DNA of 64,000 nucleotides. Source: Fodinibacter sp963695175. GTDB lineage: Bacteria; Actinomycetota; Actinomycetes; Actinomycetales; Dermatophilaceae. Location: positions 1 through 64,000 of the forward strand of contig CAVOGG010000006.1 in NCBI GenBank assembly GCA_963695175.1, read 5' to 3'. The notes beneath the pieces were generated by a model. The model ran no database searches. It saw only the letters and a list, made by a program, of their open reading frames with translations, and was not told the DNA's origin. A program made the translations under genes and the position numbers. Numbering within the stretch: the stretch's first letter is position 1; the number at the start of each line of letters is the position of its first letter. Below, one piece after another: positions 26,438 to 35,454 of the stretch.

Positions 26438-27632
26438 GCTCGACCACCGAGCCCAGCGTCACCATGAACGTGCGGCCCATCAGCTCCGCCGGCACGTCCT
26501 CGGGCACCGCAGCGGTGATCACCACCTGCTCGCAGTCGGCGATCATCGCGGCCAGCCGACCGCGGCGCCCCGAGTCGAGCTCGGCGAACACGTCGTCGAG
26601 CACCAGCACCGGGTCGTCGCCCAGGTCGTGGCGCAGCAGCTGGTAGGCCGCCAGCTTCAGCCCGAGCGCGAACGACCACGACTCACCATGGCTCGCGTAG
26701 CCCTTGGCCGGCAGCTCGCCGAGGGTCAGCACGACGTCGTCGCGGTGCGGCCCCACCAGGCTCACGCCCCGCTCCACCTCTGCGCCGCGCACCTCGGCCA
26801 GCGACTCGAGCATCTCGGTGCGCAGCTCCTCGGGCTCGGGCACCTCGCCGTCAGCGATCCGCGCGGCGGTCTGCTCGCGCAGCGACGACTTGTAGTGCAC
26901 CCGGGCGTCGCTCTGCCCGGCGCTGACCTCGTCGTAGGCCTTGCCGAGGTAGGGGCCCAGGTCGCGCAGCAACCGCAGCCGCGCGTAGAGCAGCTGTGAG
27001 CCCACCTGGGCCAGGTGCGAGTCCCAGACGTCGAGGGTGTGCAGGGCCGACTCCCGCTCGGCGACGACGTCGACGCCCTCGGATGCCGGCCGCGCCCCGC
27101 GGCGGCCGCCTCGCCGCAGCACCGGGGCGGCGGACTTCAGCAGTGCGCCGCGCTGCTTGAGGATCTTGTCGTAGTCGGAGCGCACCCCCGACCACCGCGG
27201 CTGGCGGGCGACGAGCAGGTCGTCCAGGAAGCGCCGCCGCTCGCCGGGGTCGCCCTTGACCAGGGCGAGGTCCTCGGGGGCGAAGAGCACCGTGCGCAGC
27301 GTGCCGAGCACGTCGCGCGGCCGGCTCAGCGGCGAGCGGTTGAGCCTCGCCCGGTTCGCCCGGCCGGGGGTGATCTCGAGCTCGACCATCGTCTCGCGGC
27401 CGTCGCGCACCACCGCGCCGCGCACGATGGCCTGGGTGGCGCCGAAGCGCACGAGCGGCGCGTCGGTGGCGACCCGGTGGCTCGACAGGCTGGCGAGGTA
27501 CCCCAGGGCCTCGACGAGGTTGGTCTTGCCCTGGCCGTTGAGGCCGACGAGGGTCGTCACGCCCGGCTCGAGCGGCAGCTCGGCAGCGGTGTAGCTGCGG
27601 AAGTCGGCCACGCTCAGGTGCCGGACGTGCAC
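26430..27632 (-). CDS. recF: DNA replication and repair protein RecF
   Basis: SMC-like ATPase that helps load RecA at gaps with RecO and RecR. The 400-residue protein has Walker A GLNGQGKTN near residue 30, the ABC-type signature region, and Walker B LVLDDVFAELD near the C-terminus. GTG 27632 (VHVRHLSVADFRSY) is the only sensible start. It overlaps DUF721 downstream and begins 7 bp past the gnd stop. Confidence 0.97.
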   Translation of the reverse strand: MHVRHLSVADFRSYTAAELPLEPGVTTLVGLNGQGKTNLVEALGYLASLSSHRVATDAPLVRFGATQAIVRGAVVRDGRETMVELEITPGRANRARLNRSPLSRPRDVLGTLRTVLFAPEDLALVKGDPGERRRFLDDLLVARQPRWSGVRSDYDKILKQRGALLKSAAPVLRRGGRRGARPASEGVDVVAERESALHTLDVWDSHLAQVGSQLLYARLRLLRDLGPYLGKAYDEVSAGQSDARVHYKSSLREQTAARIADGEVPEPEELRTEMLESLAEVRGAEVERGVSLVGPHRDDVVLTLGELPAKGYASHGESWSFALGLKLAAYQLLRHDLGDDPVLVLDDVFAELDSGRRGRLAAMIADCEQVVITAAVPEDVPAELMGRTFMVTLGSVVERE

Positions 27633-27639
27633 CGACGGC

Positions 27640-28773
27640 TCAGCTCTTCGAGGCGGCGCGCTTCCGCGTCGAGCTGGTGCCCGAGGTCGGGCCCGCCGAG
27701 GCCGCGCCCTTCGCGCGACCCGCCGACGCGTCGCCGGTGCCGGAGGACGGCCCGGCCTGGTCGGCCTTGCGACCTCGGGCCGCGGCCTCTTTCGGCGAGC
27801 TGGCCGGCTTCTCCTTGGTGGCAGCCTTCTTGCTCGCCGCGGCCGCAGACTTCGGACCGGCGGTGGCCTGCGCGCGCAGCTCCTCGCCCTCGGCGACGGT
27901 CATCACCTGGTGCCCGCCGAACTGGCCGCGCAGCGCGGCCACGGCCTGCAGCGTGGGTGAGCTCTGCTGGCGCGAGGCGAAGCGGGCGAACAGCGACGCC
28001 GAGATGACCGGCATCGGTACGGACAGCGCGATCGCCTCCTCGACGGTCCACCGCCCCTCGCCGGAGTCGACCGTGTAGTCGGACACGTCCTCGAGCGTCG
28101 GGTTCTCCTCGAGCGCGGCGACCATCAGGTCGAGCAGCCAGGACCGCACCACGGTGCCGCGGCTCCAGGCCTTGAACGCGCCGGGCACGTTCTCGACGAT
28201 GTCCTTCTTCTGCAGCAGCTCGTAGCCCTCGGCATACGCCTGCATCAGGCCGTACTCGATGCCGTTGTGCACCATCTTCGTGTAGTGCCCGGCCCCCACC
28301 TTGCCCGCGTGCACGAAGCCCTCGTCGCGCGGGCCCTCGGGGCGCAGGGCGTCGAAGATCGGCATCGCCTTCTTCACGTTGGCCGCCGAGCCGCCCACCA
28401 TCAGGCCGTAGCCGTTGTCGAGCCCCCAGATGCCACCGGACACCCCGCAGTCGAGGTAGCCGATGCCCTTGGTCTTGAGCAGCTTCTCGTTCTCGACGTC
28501 GTCGGTGAAGCGGCTGTTGCCGCCGTCGATGACCATGTCGCCCTTGTCGAGCAGCTCCCCCAGCTTGGCCACGGTGTCCTTGGTGGGCGCGCCGCTGGGC
28601 ACCATCACCCAGACCACCCGCGGGGCGTCGAGCCGCTTGACCAGGTCGGCCAGCGAGCTCGCGTCGGAGACGGACTTGTCGCGGTCGTACCCCACTACCT
28701 CGTGCCCGGCGCGGCGGATCCGCTCGCGCATGTTGCCGCCCATCTTGCCCAGCCCGACCAGACCCAGCTGCAT
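27640..28773 (-). CDS. gnd: 6-phosphogluconate dehydrogenase (decarboxylating), GndA type, with basic tail
   Basis: Oxidative decarboxylation of 6-phosphogluconate to ribulose 5-phosphate in the pentose phosphate pathway. The N-terminal Rossmann motif is GLVGLGKMGGNM. The substrate site has DGGNSRFTDD, CGVSGGIWGLDNG and GAGHYTKMVHNGIEYG. The core of about 300 residues is the short NAD-type form common in actinobacteria. About 70 extra C-terminal residues are rich in Ala, Lys, Ser and Gly (KKAATKEKPASSPKEAAARG, ending RKRAASKS). The location between dnaN and recF is usual. The tail is the odd part. Confidence 0.95.
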   Translation of the reverse strand: MQLGLVGLGKMGGNMRERIRRAGHEVVGYDRDKSVSDASSLADLVKRLDAPRVVWVMVPSGAPTKDTVAKLGELLDKGDMVIDGGNSRFTDDVENEKLLKTKGIGYLDCGVSGGIWGLDNGYGLMVGGSAANVKKAMPIFDALRPEGPRDEGFVHAGKVGAGHYTKMVHNGIEYGLMQAYAEGYELLQKKDIVENVPGAFKAWSRGTVVRSWLLDLMVAALEENPTLEDVSDYTVDSGEGRWTVEEAIALSVPMPVISASLFARFASRQQSSPTLQAVAALRGQFGGHQVMTVAEGEELRAQATAGPKSAAAASKKAATKEKPASSPKEAAARGRKADQAGPSSGTGDASAGRAKGAASAGPTSGTSSTRKRAASKS

Positions 28774-28858
28774 CTCGGAACTCCTCGTGGTGTGTGGTGC
28801 GTCGACGATGAGGTGCTGATCCGCGAACGTTACTGCGACGGCATCCTGAAATGGCTGG

Positions 28859-29992
28859 TCAGGACGCGAACCGCACCGGCATCAGCACGTAGCGGTAGGA
28901 CGTGTCGGCCTCGCCGTCCTCCTCGGCCTGGCCCGAGAGCACCGCCGGGCGGGAGGCCTGGGTGAACGAGATGCGGCTGTAGGGGGTGCCCACGGCTCCC
29001 AGGCCGTCGAGCAGGTAGGTCGGGTTGAAGGCGATCTCGATCTCGGGACCGGTGAGCACGGCCTCGACCGCCTCGGACGCCTGGGCGTCGTCGCCCGCGC
29101 CGGCCTCGATGGCCACCTGGCCCTCGCTGAAGCGCAGCCGCACCGGGGTGTTGCGCTCGGCGACCAGGGCCACGCGCTTGACGGCCTCGACGAGGTCGGC
29201 CGTCTTGATGACCGACTCGGTCTCGGAGGTCGTCGGGAAGATCGAGGAGACCTTCGGGTACTCGCCGTCGAGCAGGCGGGTGGTGGTGCGGCGCTGGCCG
29301 GCCTCGAAGCCGACCAGCCCGTCGCCGCCGGCGGCCGTGCCGAGCGCGACGTCGATGGAGCCGCTGGCACCGAGCGAGCGCGCGGTGTCGGACAGCGTGC
29401 GCGCCGGGATGAGCACGACGTGGCTGGCGTCGGTCGAGCCGGGGTTCCAGTGCAGCTCGCGCATGGCGAGGCGGTAGCGGTCGGTGGCGAGCAGCGTCAT
29501 CGTGTCGCCCTCGATCTCGACCCGCACGCCGGTGAGGATGGGCAGGGTGTCGCCGCGGTCGGCCGCGACCGACACCTGAGCCACCGCCTGGGTGAACAGG
29601 TGGCCGTCGATGGTGCCGCTGGGCTCGGGCGAGGTGGGCAGGGTCGGGTAGTCGTCGGCCGGCATCATCAGCAGGCTGAACCGCGAGGAGCCACAGGTGA
29701 CCTGCACCTTGGAGCCGTCGGTGGCCACGTCGATCGGCCGGTCGGGCAGGTTGCGCGAGATGTCGGCGAGCAGCCGGCCGAGCACGAGCACGGTGCCGGG
29801 CTCGGCCACCTCGGCCGCGACGGTGATCTTGGCCGAGACCTCGTAGTCGAACGCCGACAGGGTCAGCGTGCCGTCGTCATCGGCCTGCATCAGGATGCCG
29901 GCGAGCACCGGCACCGGGGGGCGGGCGGGCAGGCCGCGCGCCACCCAGGTGACCGCCTCGGCCAGGACGTCGCGCTCGACGCGGAACTTCAC
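28859..29992 (-). CDS. dnaN: DNA polymerase III beta subunit (sliding clamp)
   Basis: Ring-shaped clamp that tethers polymerase to DNA. The 377-residue protein starts MKFRVERDVLAEAVTWVARG and has three repeated clamp domains. The C-terminus, SYRYVLMPVRFAS, forms the partner-binding pocket edge and is typical. It follows the origin region and is read away from it with the replication fork. Confidence 0.98.
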   Translation of the reverse strand: MKFRVERDVLAEAVTWVARGLPARPPVPVLAGILMQADDDGTLTLSAFDYEVSAKITVAAEVAEPGTVLVLGRLLADISRNLPDRPIDVATDGSKVQVTCGSSRFSLLMMPADDYPTLPTSPEPSGTIDGHLFTQAVAQVSVAADRGDTLPILTGVRVEIEGDTMTLLATDRYRLAMRELHWNPGSTDASHVVLIPARTLSDTARSLGASGSIDVALGTAAGGDGLVGFEAGQRRTTTRLLDGEYPKVSSIFPTTSETESVIKTADLVEAVKRVALVAERNTPVRLRFSEGQVAIEAGAGDDAQASEAVEAVLTGPEIEIAFNPTYLLDGLGAVGTPYSRISFTQASRPAVLSGQAEEDGEADTSYRYVLMPVRFAS

Positions 29993-30724
29993 GGCTTACC
30001 ACCTTCGTCCGGCGCGATGACGTCGCGCCTGCTCGTGCACACCTAGATGCCCGTCCGCGGGATCGGCCGCGCCCCCAGGGCACGCCCACGCAGGCGGGGT
30101 CATGACACTAGTGCACGCCCTGTCGTGGCGGTACCTGATCCGGAGCACCCGGGCCGGGGTGCCCCGGAGACCTGGTTCCTGCTCGGCCAGGTCGGTCGGT
30201 CTGGTCGTACTCGGGGCCGAATCGGAGTTCTGGGGATCTCGTCGTAGTGGTAGGAGCTGTGGACGCTGTGGATGCCGCTTCGTCCGGGCAGGTCGGCCCG
30301 GGGATGGGGTTGTGGACGAACCGTGGCCGGCGCGGGGGACAACCACGCCGTGCTGTTGACGGTCGGACGGTGTTCACAGCCGCTCCACCCCGGAGCCGCG
30401 AACCGTCCACCTCGACACGCTGGTCGTCCACACCCGTCCACAGGACCTGTGGACAACTTGGTTGTGGTGCGTGTGACTCGTGGTGAACGGCCGAAGTTGT
30501 CCACAGGGTTGCGCACAGAGGTGGATGCGCCGCTATCTGTTCGTAACATCGCGGATGCCGGGTCGCGGCGGGGCAGCGGCCGGGCTGCGGCGGGCGCGCC
30601 ACGGCATCCAAGGTTCGACAGACTCCGCACACAGGGGTGTGGAAACCCTGTGGACAACTCGGTGAACACGGTGAGGACGCACCGTGGACGAGCGGCCGCG
30701 GTGGCGACCTCCAGGCGTCCGGGC
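29993..30724. other. oriC: Chromosomal origin of replication, oriC
   Basis: The 732-bp gene-free dnaA-dnaN spacer. Perfect DnaA boxes (TTGTCCACA or its complement) lie at 30448-30456, 30497-30505 and 30649-30657. Near matches include 30311-30319 (TGTGGACGA), 30424-30432 (TCGTCCACA), 30434-30442 and 30258-30275 (two tandem TGTGGA units). The boxes face both ways. A relatively AT-richer stretch lies at about 30533-30550. Transcription diverges away on both sides of the dnaA-rpmH block, as expected at an origin. Confidence 0.9.
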
Positions 30725-32326
30725 TCAGTGCGACTGCTGCTTGATCCGGTTGGTCAGCTCGGTGACCTGGTTGTAGATCGCGCGCCGTTCGGCCATCAGC
30801 TGGCGGATCTTCTTGTCGGCGTGCATCACGGTGGTGTGGTCGCGACCGCCGAACTGCTGGCCGATCTTGGGCAGCGACAGGTCGGTGAGCTCGCGGCACA
30901 GGTACATGGCGATCTGCCGGGCCGTCACGAGCACCCGCGAGCGCGACTGGCCCTGCAGGTCGTCGAGGGTCAGCCCGAAGTAGGCCGCCGTCTGCGCCAT
31001 GATCGTCGCCGGCGTGACCTGGCTCGAGGCGTCGTCGGGCATGAGGTCGCGCAGCACGATCTCGGCCAGGCTCATGTCGACCGGCTGGCGGTTCAGGCTG
31101 GCGAAGGCGGTGACCCGGATCAGGGCGCCCTCGAGCTCGCGGATGTTGGTGGAGATCCGCGAGGCGATGAACTCGAGCACGTCGTCGGGCACCGACAGGC
31201 GCTCCTGGATCGCCTTCTTGCGCAGGATCGCGATCCGGGTCTCGAGGTCGGGGGGCTGCACGTCGGTGAGCAGGCCCATCTCGAACCGGCTGCGCATCCG
31301 CGCCTCGAAGCCGCTGAGCAGCTTGGGCGGCACGTCGCTGGTGATGACGACCTGCTTGTTGGCGTTGTGCAGGGTGTTGAAGGTGTGGAAGAACTCCTCC
31401 TGGGTCTGCACCTTGCCCTGCAGGAACTGGATGTCGTCGATGAGCAGCACGTCGACGTCGCGGTAGCGGCGCTGGAAGTTGGCCGCCTTGTCGTCGCGGA
31501 TGCTGTTGATGAAGTCGTTGGTGAACTCCTCGGAGTTCACGTAGCGCACCTTGACGTGCGGGAAGAGGTTGCGGGCGTAGTGCCCGATGGCGTGCAGCAG
31601 GTGCGTCTTGCCCAGCCCGGAGTCGCCGTAGATGAACAGCGGGTTGTAGGCCTTGGCCGGCGCCTCGGCCACCGCGACCGCCGCCGCGTGGGCGAACCGG
31701 TTGCTCGCGCCGATGACGAAGGTGTCGAAGGTGTACTTGGGGTTCAGCCGGGTCAGCTCGACCTGCTCGGGCTGCTGGCTGCCGGGACGCGGGCGGCGCG
31801 CACCGGGCACCTCGACCAGCCCGGGGATGCCGTTGTGTCCCGAGCCGCGGGCGGCGTCGGCCGCGCCGTGCTCGGGGGGCCGCCCGATGAAGGCGGAGGT
31901 CTCGGTGCCGTCGACCTCGTCCTCGCCGATGTCGAGGTCGTCGATCTGGCGACGCCGGTCGGCCGCGCGCAGGTCGTGACCGACGTCGTTCAGGCCGTTC
32001 AGGGGCCCTTCGTCGTCGAGGTCGAGGGCCGGCGCCTCGGCCAGCGAGGGGTCGACGGTGACCGCCAGGCGGACGTCGCGGCCCAGCTGGGTGCCCAGGG
32101 TGGCGGTGACCCGCTCGCGCAGCCGGGTCTCGACGATGTCCTTGGTGAAGTCGTTCGGCACGGCGATCAGGGCGGTGTCGTCGAGCAGCCCGACCAGCTT
32201 GGCGAGCGACAGGAAAGCCCTCTGCTGCACCGGGATTCCGTCGGAGTCCAAGACCTCGAGGGTCGTGCGCCACAGCTGGGTCATCGTCGCGTCGGCCACT
32301 GCGTCCCCGTCCTCGTCGGTGCCCAC
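30725..32326 (-). CDS. dnaA: Chromosomal replication initiator protein DnaA
   Basis: AAA+ initiator that binds DnaA boxes and opens oriC. Domain I begins LWRTTLEVLDSDGIPVQQ. A variable acidic linker (about residues 90-190) follows. The ATPase domain has Walker A GDSGLGKTHLLHA and Walker B VLLIDDIQFL. Domain IV has the DNA-binding signature GGRDHTTVMHADKKI. The start is uncertain. GTG 32326 lies just after a GATACT -10-like hexamer, as for a leaderless message; GTG 32299 (VADATMTQLW) has a GGGGAC ribosome-like site. A longer reading to 32509 would cover DnaA boxes and is unlikely. Confidence 0.97.
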   Translation of the reverse strand: MGTDEDGDAVADATMTQLWRTTLEVLDSDGIPVQQRAFLSLAKLVGLLDDTALIAVPNDFTKDIVETRLRERVTATLGTQLGRDVRLAVTVDPSLAEAPALDLDDEGPLNGLNDVGHDLRAADRRRQIDDLDIGEDEVDGTETSAFIGRPPEHGAADAARGSGHNGIPGLVEVPGARRPRPGSQQPEQVELTRLNPKYTFDTFVIGASNRFAHAAAVAVAEAPAKAYNPLFIYGDSGLGKTHLLHAIGHYARNLFPHVKVRYVNSEEFTNDFINSIRDDKAANFQRRYRDVDVLLIDDIQFLQGKVQTQEEFFHTFNTLHNANKQVVITSDVPPKLLSGFEARMRSRFEMGLLTDVQPPDLETRIAILRKKAIQERLSVPDDVLEFIASRISTNIRELEGALIRVTAFASLNRQPVDMSLAEIVLRDLMPDDASSQVTPATIMAQTAAYFGLTLDDLQGQSRSRVLVTARQIAMYLCRELTDLSLPKIGQQFGGRDHTTVMHADKKIRQLMAERRAIYNQVTELTNRIKQQSH

Positions 32327-32368
32327 CCGGCCGAGTATCGGTGGCCGGTCCACGCGGCTCCGTACACC

Positions 32369-32389
32369 CTGTCCACATGGTTGTCCACA
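32369..32389. promoter_or_regulatory. DnaA boxes upstream of dnaA
   Basis: TTGTCCACA at 32381-32389 and CTGTCCACA at 32369-32377 lie 43-63 bp before the dnaA start, in the 361-bp dnaA-rpmH spacer. They suggest autoregulation by DnaA. Nothing else in that spacer is recognised apart from likely divergent promoters. Confidence 0.7.
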
Positions 32390-32687
32390 AGCTGTGGGTA
32401 TGCCGCGTGGTCTCCCGGGCGTGTCGCGCCGGGTGGCGGGCCGTGCTGCGTGCGATCCTAGGGCGTTTTGCCGAACCCGGGCGACCAGATCGGCGGGTTT
32501 GACCCCCATGGTCGCTCTCGCGTACCGTTAACGGGCCTGTGGTTCGGCTGTTTTCGCATGCCCGTGACCCGCGCCCGCGAGGGCGCTGCTTCCCCGCGAA
32601 GGTCATGGGTTTCCGATCGCAGCCGACAGCCGCCGGCTCCCCGACCACCCGGGCCCCCGGGCCCACCGAAGCAGACGAGAGAACATC

Positions 32688-32825
32688 GTGAGCAAGCGGA
32701 CCTTCCAGCCGAACAACCGCCGCCGGGCCAAGACCCACGGCTTCCGTCTGCGGATGCGCACCCGTGCGGGCCGCAGCATCCTCGCCGCTCGTCGCCGTAA
32801 GGGCCGCTCCGAGCTCTCCGCCTGA
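32688..32825 (+). CDS. rpmH: 50S ribosomal protein L34
   Basis: Very basic 45-residue protein VSKRTFQPNNRRRAKTHGF onward, a complete L34. GTG start at 32688 after GAGAG. It lies next to rnpA and divergent from dnaA, the near-universal bacterial order. Confidence 0.97.
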   Translation: MSKRTFQPNNRRRAKTHGFRLRMRTRAGRSILAARRRKGRSELSA

Positions 32826-32833
32826 GGTCGGCG

Positions 32834-33199
32834 GTGCTGCCGGCGCCGAACCGACTGCGTGAGCGGGCGGACTTCACGTCGGCGGTGCGCTCCTCCGGGG
32901 GTTGCCGAGCCGGCTCCAGGCTGCTCGTGGTCCACGCCACCTCGACCGACGCGCGTGCGGGTCTCCCGCCGCGGGTCGGTTTCGTCGTGTCCAAGGCAGT
33001 CGGTGGGGCGGTCGTGCGCAACCGCACCAAGCGCCGGCTGCGGGCGCTGGTCGCCGACCGGCTCCCCGGCATCCCGAGCGGCCTCGACCTGGTGGTGCGG
33101 GCCAACCCACCGGCGGCAGCGGCGACGTACGGGGAACTTGCGGGGGCCCTGGATCCGTTGTTGCACAAGGTGATCGGTCGACTGGGAGGTGCCGCGTGA
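32834..33199 (+). CDS. rnpA: Ribonuclease P protein component
   Basis: Basic protein partner of RNase P RNA, which matures the 5' ends of tRNAs. The 121-residue product begins VLPAPNRLRERADF and contains the family signature KAVGGAVVRNRTKRRLR. GTG 32834 lies 8 bp after the rpmH stop. It overlaps yidD at its end. Confidence 0.96.
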   Translation: MLPAPNRLRERADFTSAVRSSGGCRAGSRLLVVHATSTDARAGLPPRVGFVVSKAVGGAVVRNRTKRRLRALVADRLPGIPSGLDLVVRANPPAAAATYGELAGALDPLLHKVIGRLGGAA

Positions 33200-33534
33200 G
33201 CATCGGACGGGTGCTGGCAACCCCCCTGGTCTGGCTGATCCGTGTCTACCAGCGGGTCATCTCGCCGATGCGGCCGCCCACCTGCCGCTACTACCCGTCG
33301 TGCTCCGCTTACGCCGTCACCGCGCTGGAGCGCTACGGCGTGCTGCGCGGCTCGTGGATGGCCGCCCGCCGGCTCGGGCGCTGCCACCCGTGGACCCCGG
33401 GCGGGGTCGACCACGTGCCGCTGCGCGACCCCGACACCGGCCGGCCGATCCCCGGCACCACCGGACCGCGCGGCGTCGGCGACGACGTGGCGCACCGGCA
33501 TCCTGCGGGCCACACCCCGCACCAGACCCCCTGA
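33196..33534 (+). CDS. yidD: Membrane protein insertion efficiency factor YidD
   Basis: Small membrane-associated protein linked to YidC-dependent insertion. Signature LIRVYQRVISPMRPPTCRYYPSCSAYAVTAL, with the paired Cys of the family, then LGRCHPWTPGGVDHVP. GTG 33196 overlaps the rnpA stop. The C-terminal 30 residues are His/Pro-rich and variable. Confidence 0.95.
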   Translation: MSIGRVLATPLVWLIRVYQRVISPMRPPTCRYYPSCSAYAVTALERYGVLRGSWMAARRLGRCHPWTPGGVDHVPLRDPDTGRPIPGTTGPRGVGDDVAHRHPAGHTPHQTP

Positions 33535-33593
33535 CCACGTCACGACCGTGACCTCACCCCGCCGGCCCCGGCCGGCACAGCCGTAAGGACGAC

Positions 33594-34748
33594 ATGGGCG
33601 ACCTCTTCAACACGATCATCGGGCCAATCGAGTGGCTCGTGGCGTGGATCATGTACGGGTTCCACCAGGCCTTCACCTTCATCGGGATGAACCCGGCCTC
33701 GGGGTGGACCTGGGCCCTGTCGATCGTCGGCCTCGTGATCGTCATGCGCGCGGCGATGATCCCGCTGTTCGTCAAGCAGATCATGGCCTCGCGCAAGATG
33801 CAGATGATCCAGCCCGAGCTGCAGAAGATCCAGAAGAAGTACAAGGGCAAGTCCGACCCCGAGTCACGCCAGGCGATGACCCAGGAGACGATGGAGCTGT
33901 ACAAGAAGGAGGGGACCAACCCCTTCAGCTCGTGCCTGCCGATCCTGGTGCAGTCGCCGTTCTTCTTCGGCCTGTTCCGGGTGCTCAACAGCATGGATGA
34001 GATCGCCTCGGGCGCACACAAGGCGATCGGGCCGATTACCCAGCCGGTTGCGGCGCAGTTCGAGCAGGCCACGATCTTCGGCGCCTCGCTGTCGTCGACG
34101 TTCATGAAAGCCCCCAACACGGCGACCCAGGTCGTCACGATCGTGCTGATCATCCTGATGTCGGCCACGACGTTCACCACCCAGCGCCAGCTGATGACCA
34201 AGAACATGCCGGCCTCGGCCCTGGACAACCCGTTCGCCAAGCAGCAGAAGGTGCTGCTCTACGTGCTGCCGCTGGTCTTCGCGGTGTCCGGTGTGAACTT
34301 CCCGATCGGTGTGCTCATCTACTGGTTCACCACCAACCTGTGGTCGATGTGCCAGCAGTTCTACGTCATCCGGCGGATGCCGGCACCCGGCTCCGCGGCC
34401 GAGAAGGCCTACCACGCGCGGCTCGAGCGCAAGGGCAAGCCCATTCCCGGGGCTGCCGGCGCGAAGCTCAAGGCCGAGGCCGAGGCGGCGGAGGCTGCCG
34501 AGCTCGTCAAGCAGTCGGGCCAGCGTCAGCAACCGGCCAGCAAGAAGCGCAAGAAGAACAAGGGCACGGCTGCCAAGCCGGCCGGGCCGGCCAACGGCAC
34601 CTCGGCCATCCAGGACACGCCGACTGTCCAGGACACGCCCCCGCCGAGCACCCAGAACGGCCAGACGCCGAACGGCCAGAAGCAGAACGGGCCCGGGCCC
34701 GCCGGCAAGAAGAAGTCCGGCAGCACGGCCAAGCCCCCCACGACCTGA
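33594..34748 (+). CDS. yidC: Membrane protein insertase YidC
   Basis: Inserts proteins into the cytoplasmic membrane alone or with Sec. The 384-residue product is of the Gram-positive type without the large periplasmic domain. It starts MGDLFNTIIGPIEWLVAWIM and has the coiled hairpin RKMQMIQPELQKIQKKYKG, then FSSCLPILVQSPFFFGLFRVL and further membrane helices. The C-terminal 100 residues are hydrophilic, Lys- and Ala-rich, then Pro/Asn/Gln-rich, which may contact ribosomes. No lipobox is seen at the N-terminus. Confidence 0.97.
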   Translation: MGDLFNTIIGPIEWLVAWIMYGFHQAFTFIGMNPASGWTWALSIVGLVIVMRAAMIPLFVKQIMASRKMQMIQPELQKIQKKYKGKSDPESRQAMTQETMELYKKEGTNPFSSCLPILVQSPFFFGLFRVLNSMDEIASGAHKAIGPITQPVAAQFEQATIFGASLSSTFMKAPNTATQVVTIVLIILMSATTFTTQRQLMTKNMPASALDNPFAKQQKVLLYVLPLVFAVSGVNFPIGVLIYWFTTNLWSMCQQFYVIRRMPAPGSAAEKAYHARLERKGKPIPGAAGAKLKAEAEAAEAAELVKQSGQRQQPASKKRKKNKGTAAKPAGPANGTSAIQDTPTVQDTPPPSTQNGQTPNGQKQNGPGPAGKKKSGSTAKPPTT

Positions 34749-34774
34749 TCCCCCTGAGCGCAGGAGAACCCCCC

Positions 34775-35434
34775 ATGAGCGACAACCTCACGCAGGACCA
34801 GCCGGACACCGACCCCACGGTCGACACGCCGTCCGGGCCGGATGCCGACCTTGGTGACGAGCTGGCTGAGTCCACGAACGTGCAGGTCAGCGACCCAGAG
34901 CCGCAGCAGGACGCCGTAGCGGACGACACCGACGATGCCCCCGCCGTGCCGACCCAGAGCAACCGGCGCGCCAACCTCGAGCGCGAGGGAGAGGTGGCGG
35001 CCGACTTCCTCGAGACGCTGCTCGACATCTGCGACCTCGACGGTGACATCGACGTCGACATCGATGGTGACCGGGCCGCCGTGTCGGTGGTCGACTCCGA
35101 GGACGGGCGGGTGCCGCGGCGCCTCGTGGGTCCGAACGGCCAGGTGCTCGACGCGCTGCAGGAGCTCACCCGGCTCGCGGTGCAGTCGGCCACGGGCGAG
35201 CGCAGCCGGCTGATGCTCGACGTCGCCGGGCACCGCGCCGAGCGGCGCGCCACCCTGGTCGCCGTGGCCAAGGAGGCCATTGACGAGGTGCGCAGCACCG
35301 GTGAGCGCAAGCCGCTGACCCCGATGACCGCCTTCGAGCGCAAGGTCGTGCACGACGAGGTGCTGGCCGCCGGCCTGGTCTCGGAGTCGGAGGGCGCCGA
35401 GCCACGCCGGTTCGTCGTCATCCTGCCCGCGTGA
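34775..35434 (+). CDS. jag: RNA-binding protein Jag/KhpB (KH and R3H domains)
   Basis: Predicted single-stranded nucleic-acid-binding protein, 219 residues. After an acidic N-terminus of about 70 residues come a KH-type domain (VPRRLVGPNGQVLDALQELTRLAVQ) and a C-terminal R3H domain (PLTPMTAFERKVVHDEV). ATG 34775 has an AGGAGAA site. It lies between yidC and rsmG as in Rv3920c. Confidence 0.93.
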   Translation: MSDNLTQDQPDTDPTVDTPSGPDADLGDELAESTNVQVSDPEPQQDAVADDTDDAPAVPTQSNRRANLEREGEVAADFLETLLDICDLDGDIDVDIDGDRAAVSVVDSEDGRVPRRLVGPNGQVLDALQELTRLAVQSATGERSRLMLDVAGHRAERRATLVAVAKEAIDEVRSTGERKPLTPMTAFERKVVHDEVLAAGLVSESEGAEPRRFVVILPA

Positions 35435-35440
35435 AGCGAC

Positions 35441-35454
35441 GTTTCACGTGAAAC
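35441..35454. other. parS centromere site
   Basis: Perfect GTTTCACGTGAAAC, the ParB-binding consensus. It overlaps the start codon of rsmG. Confidence 0.93.

Noticed and set aside
30272..32461. Long open frame opposite dnaA and across oriC
   Set aside because: Antisense to dnaA with no domain or ribosome site; it crosses the DnaA boxes.
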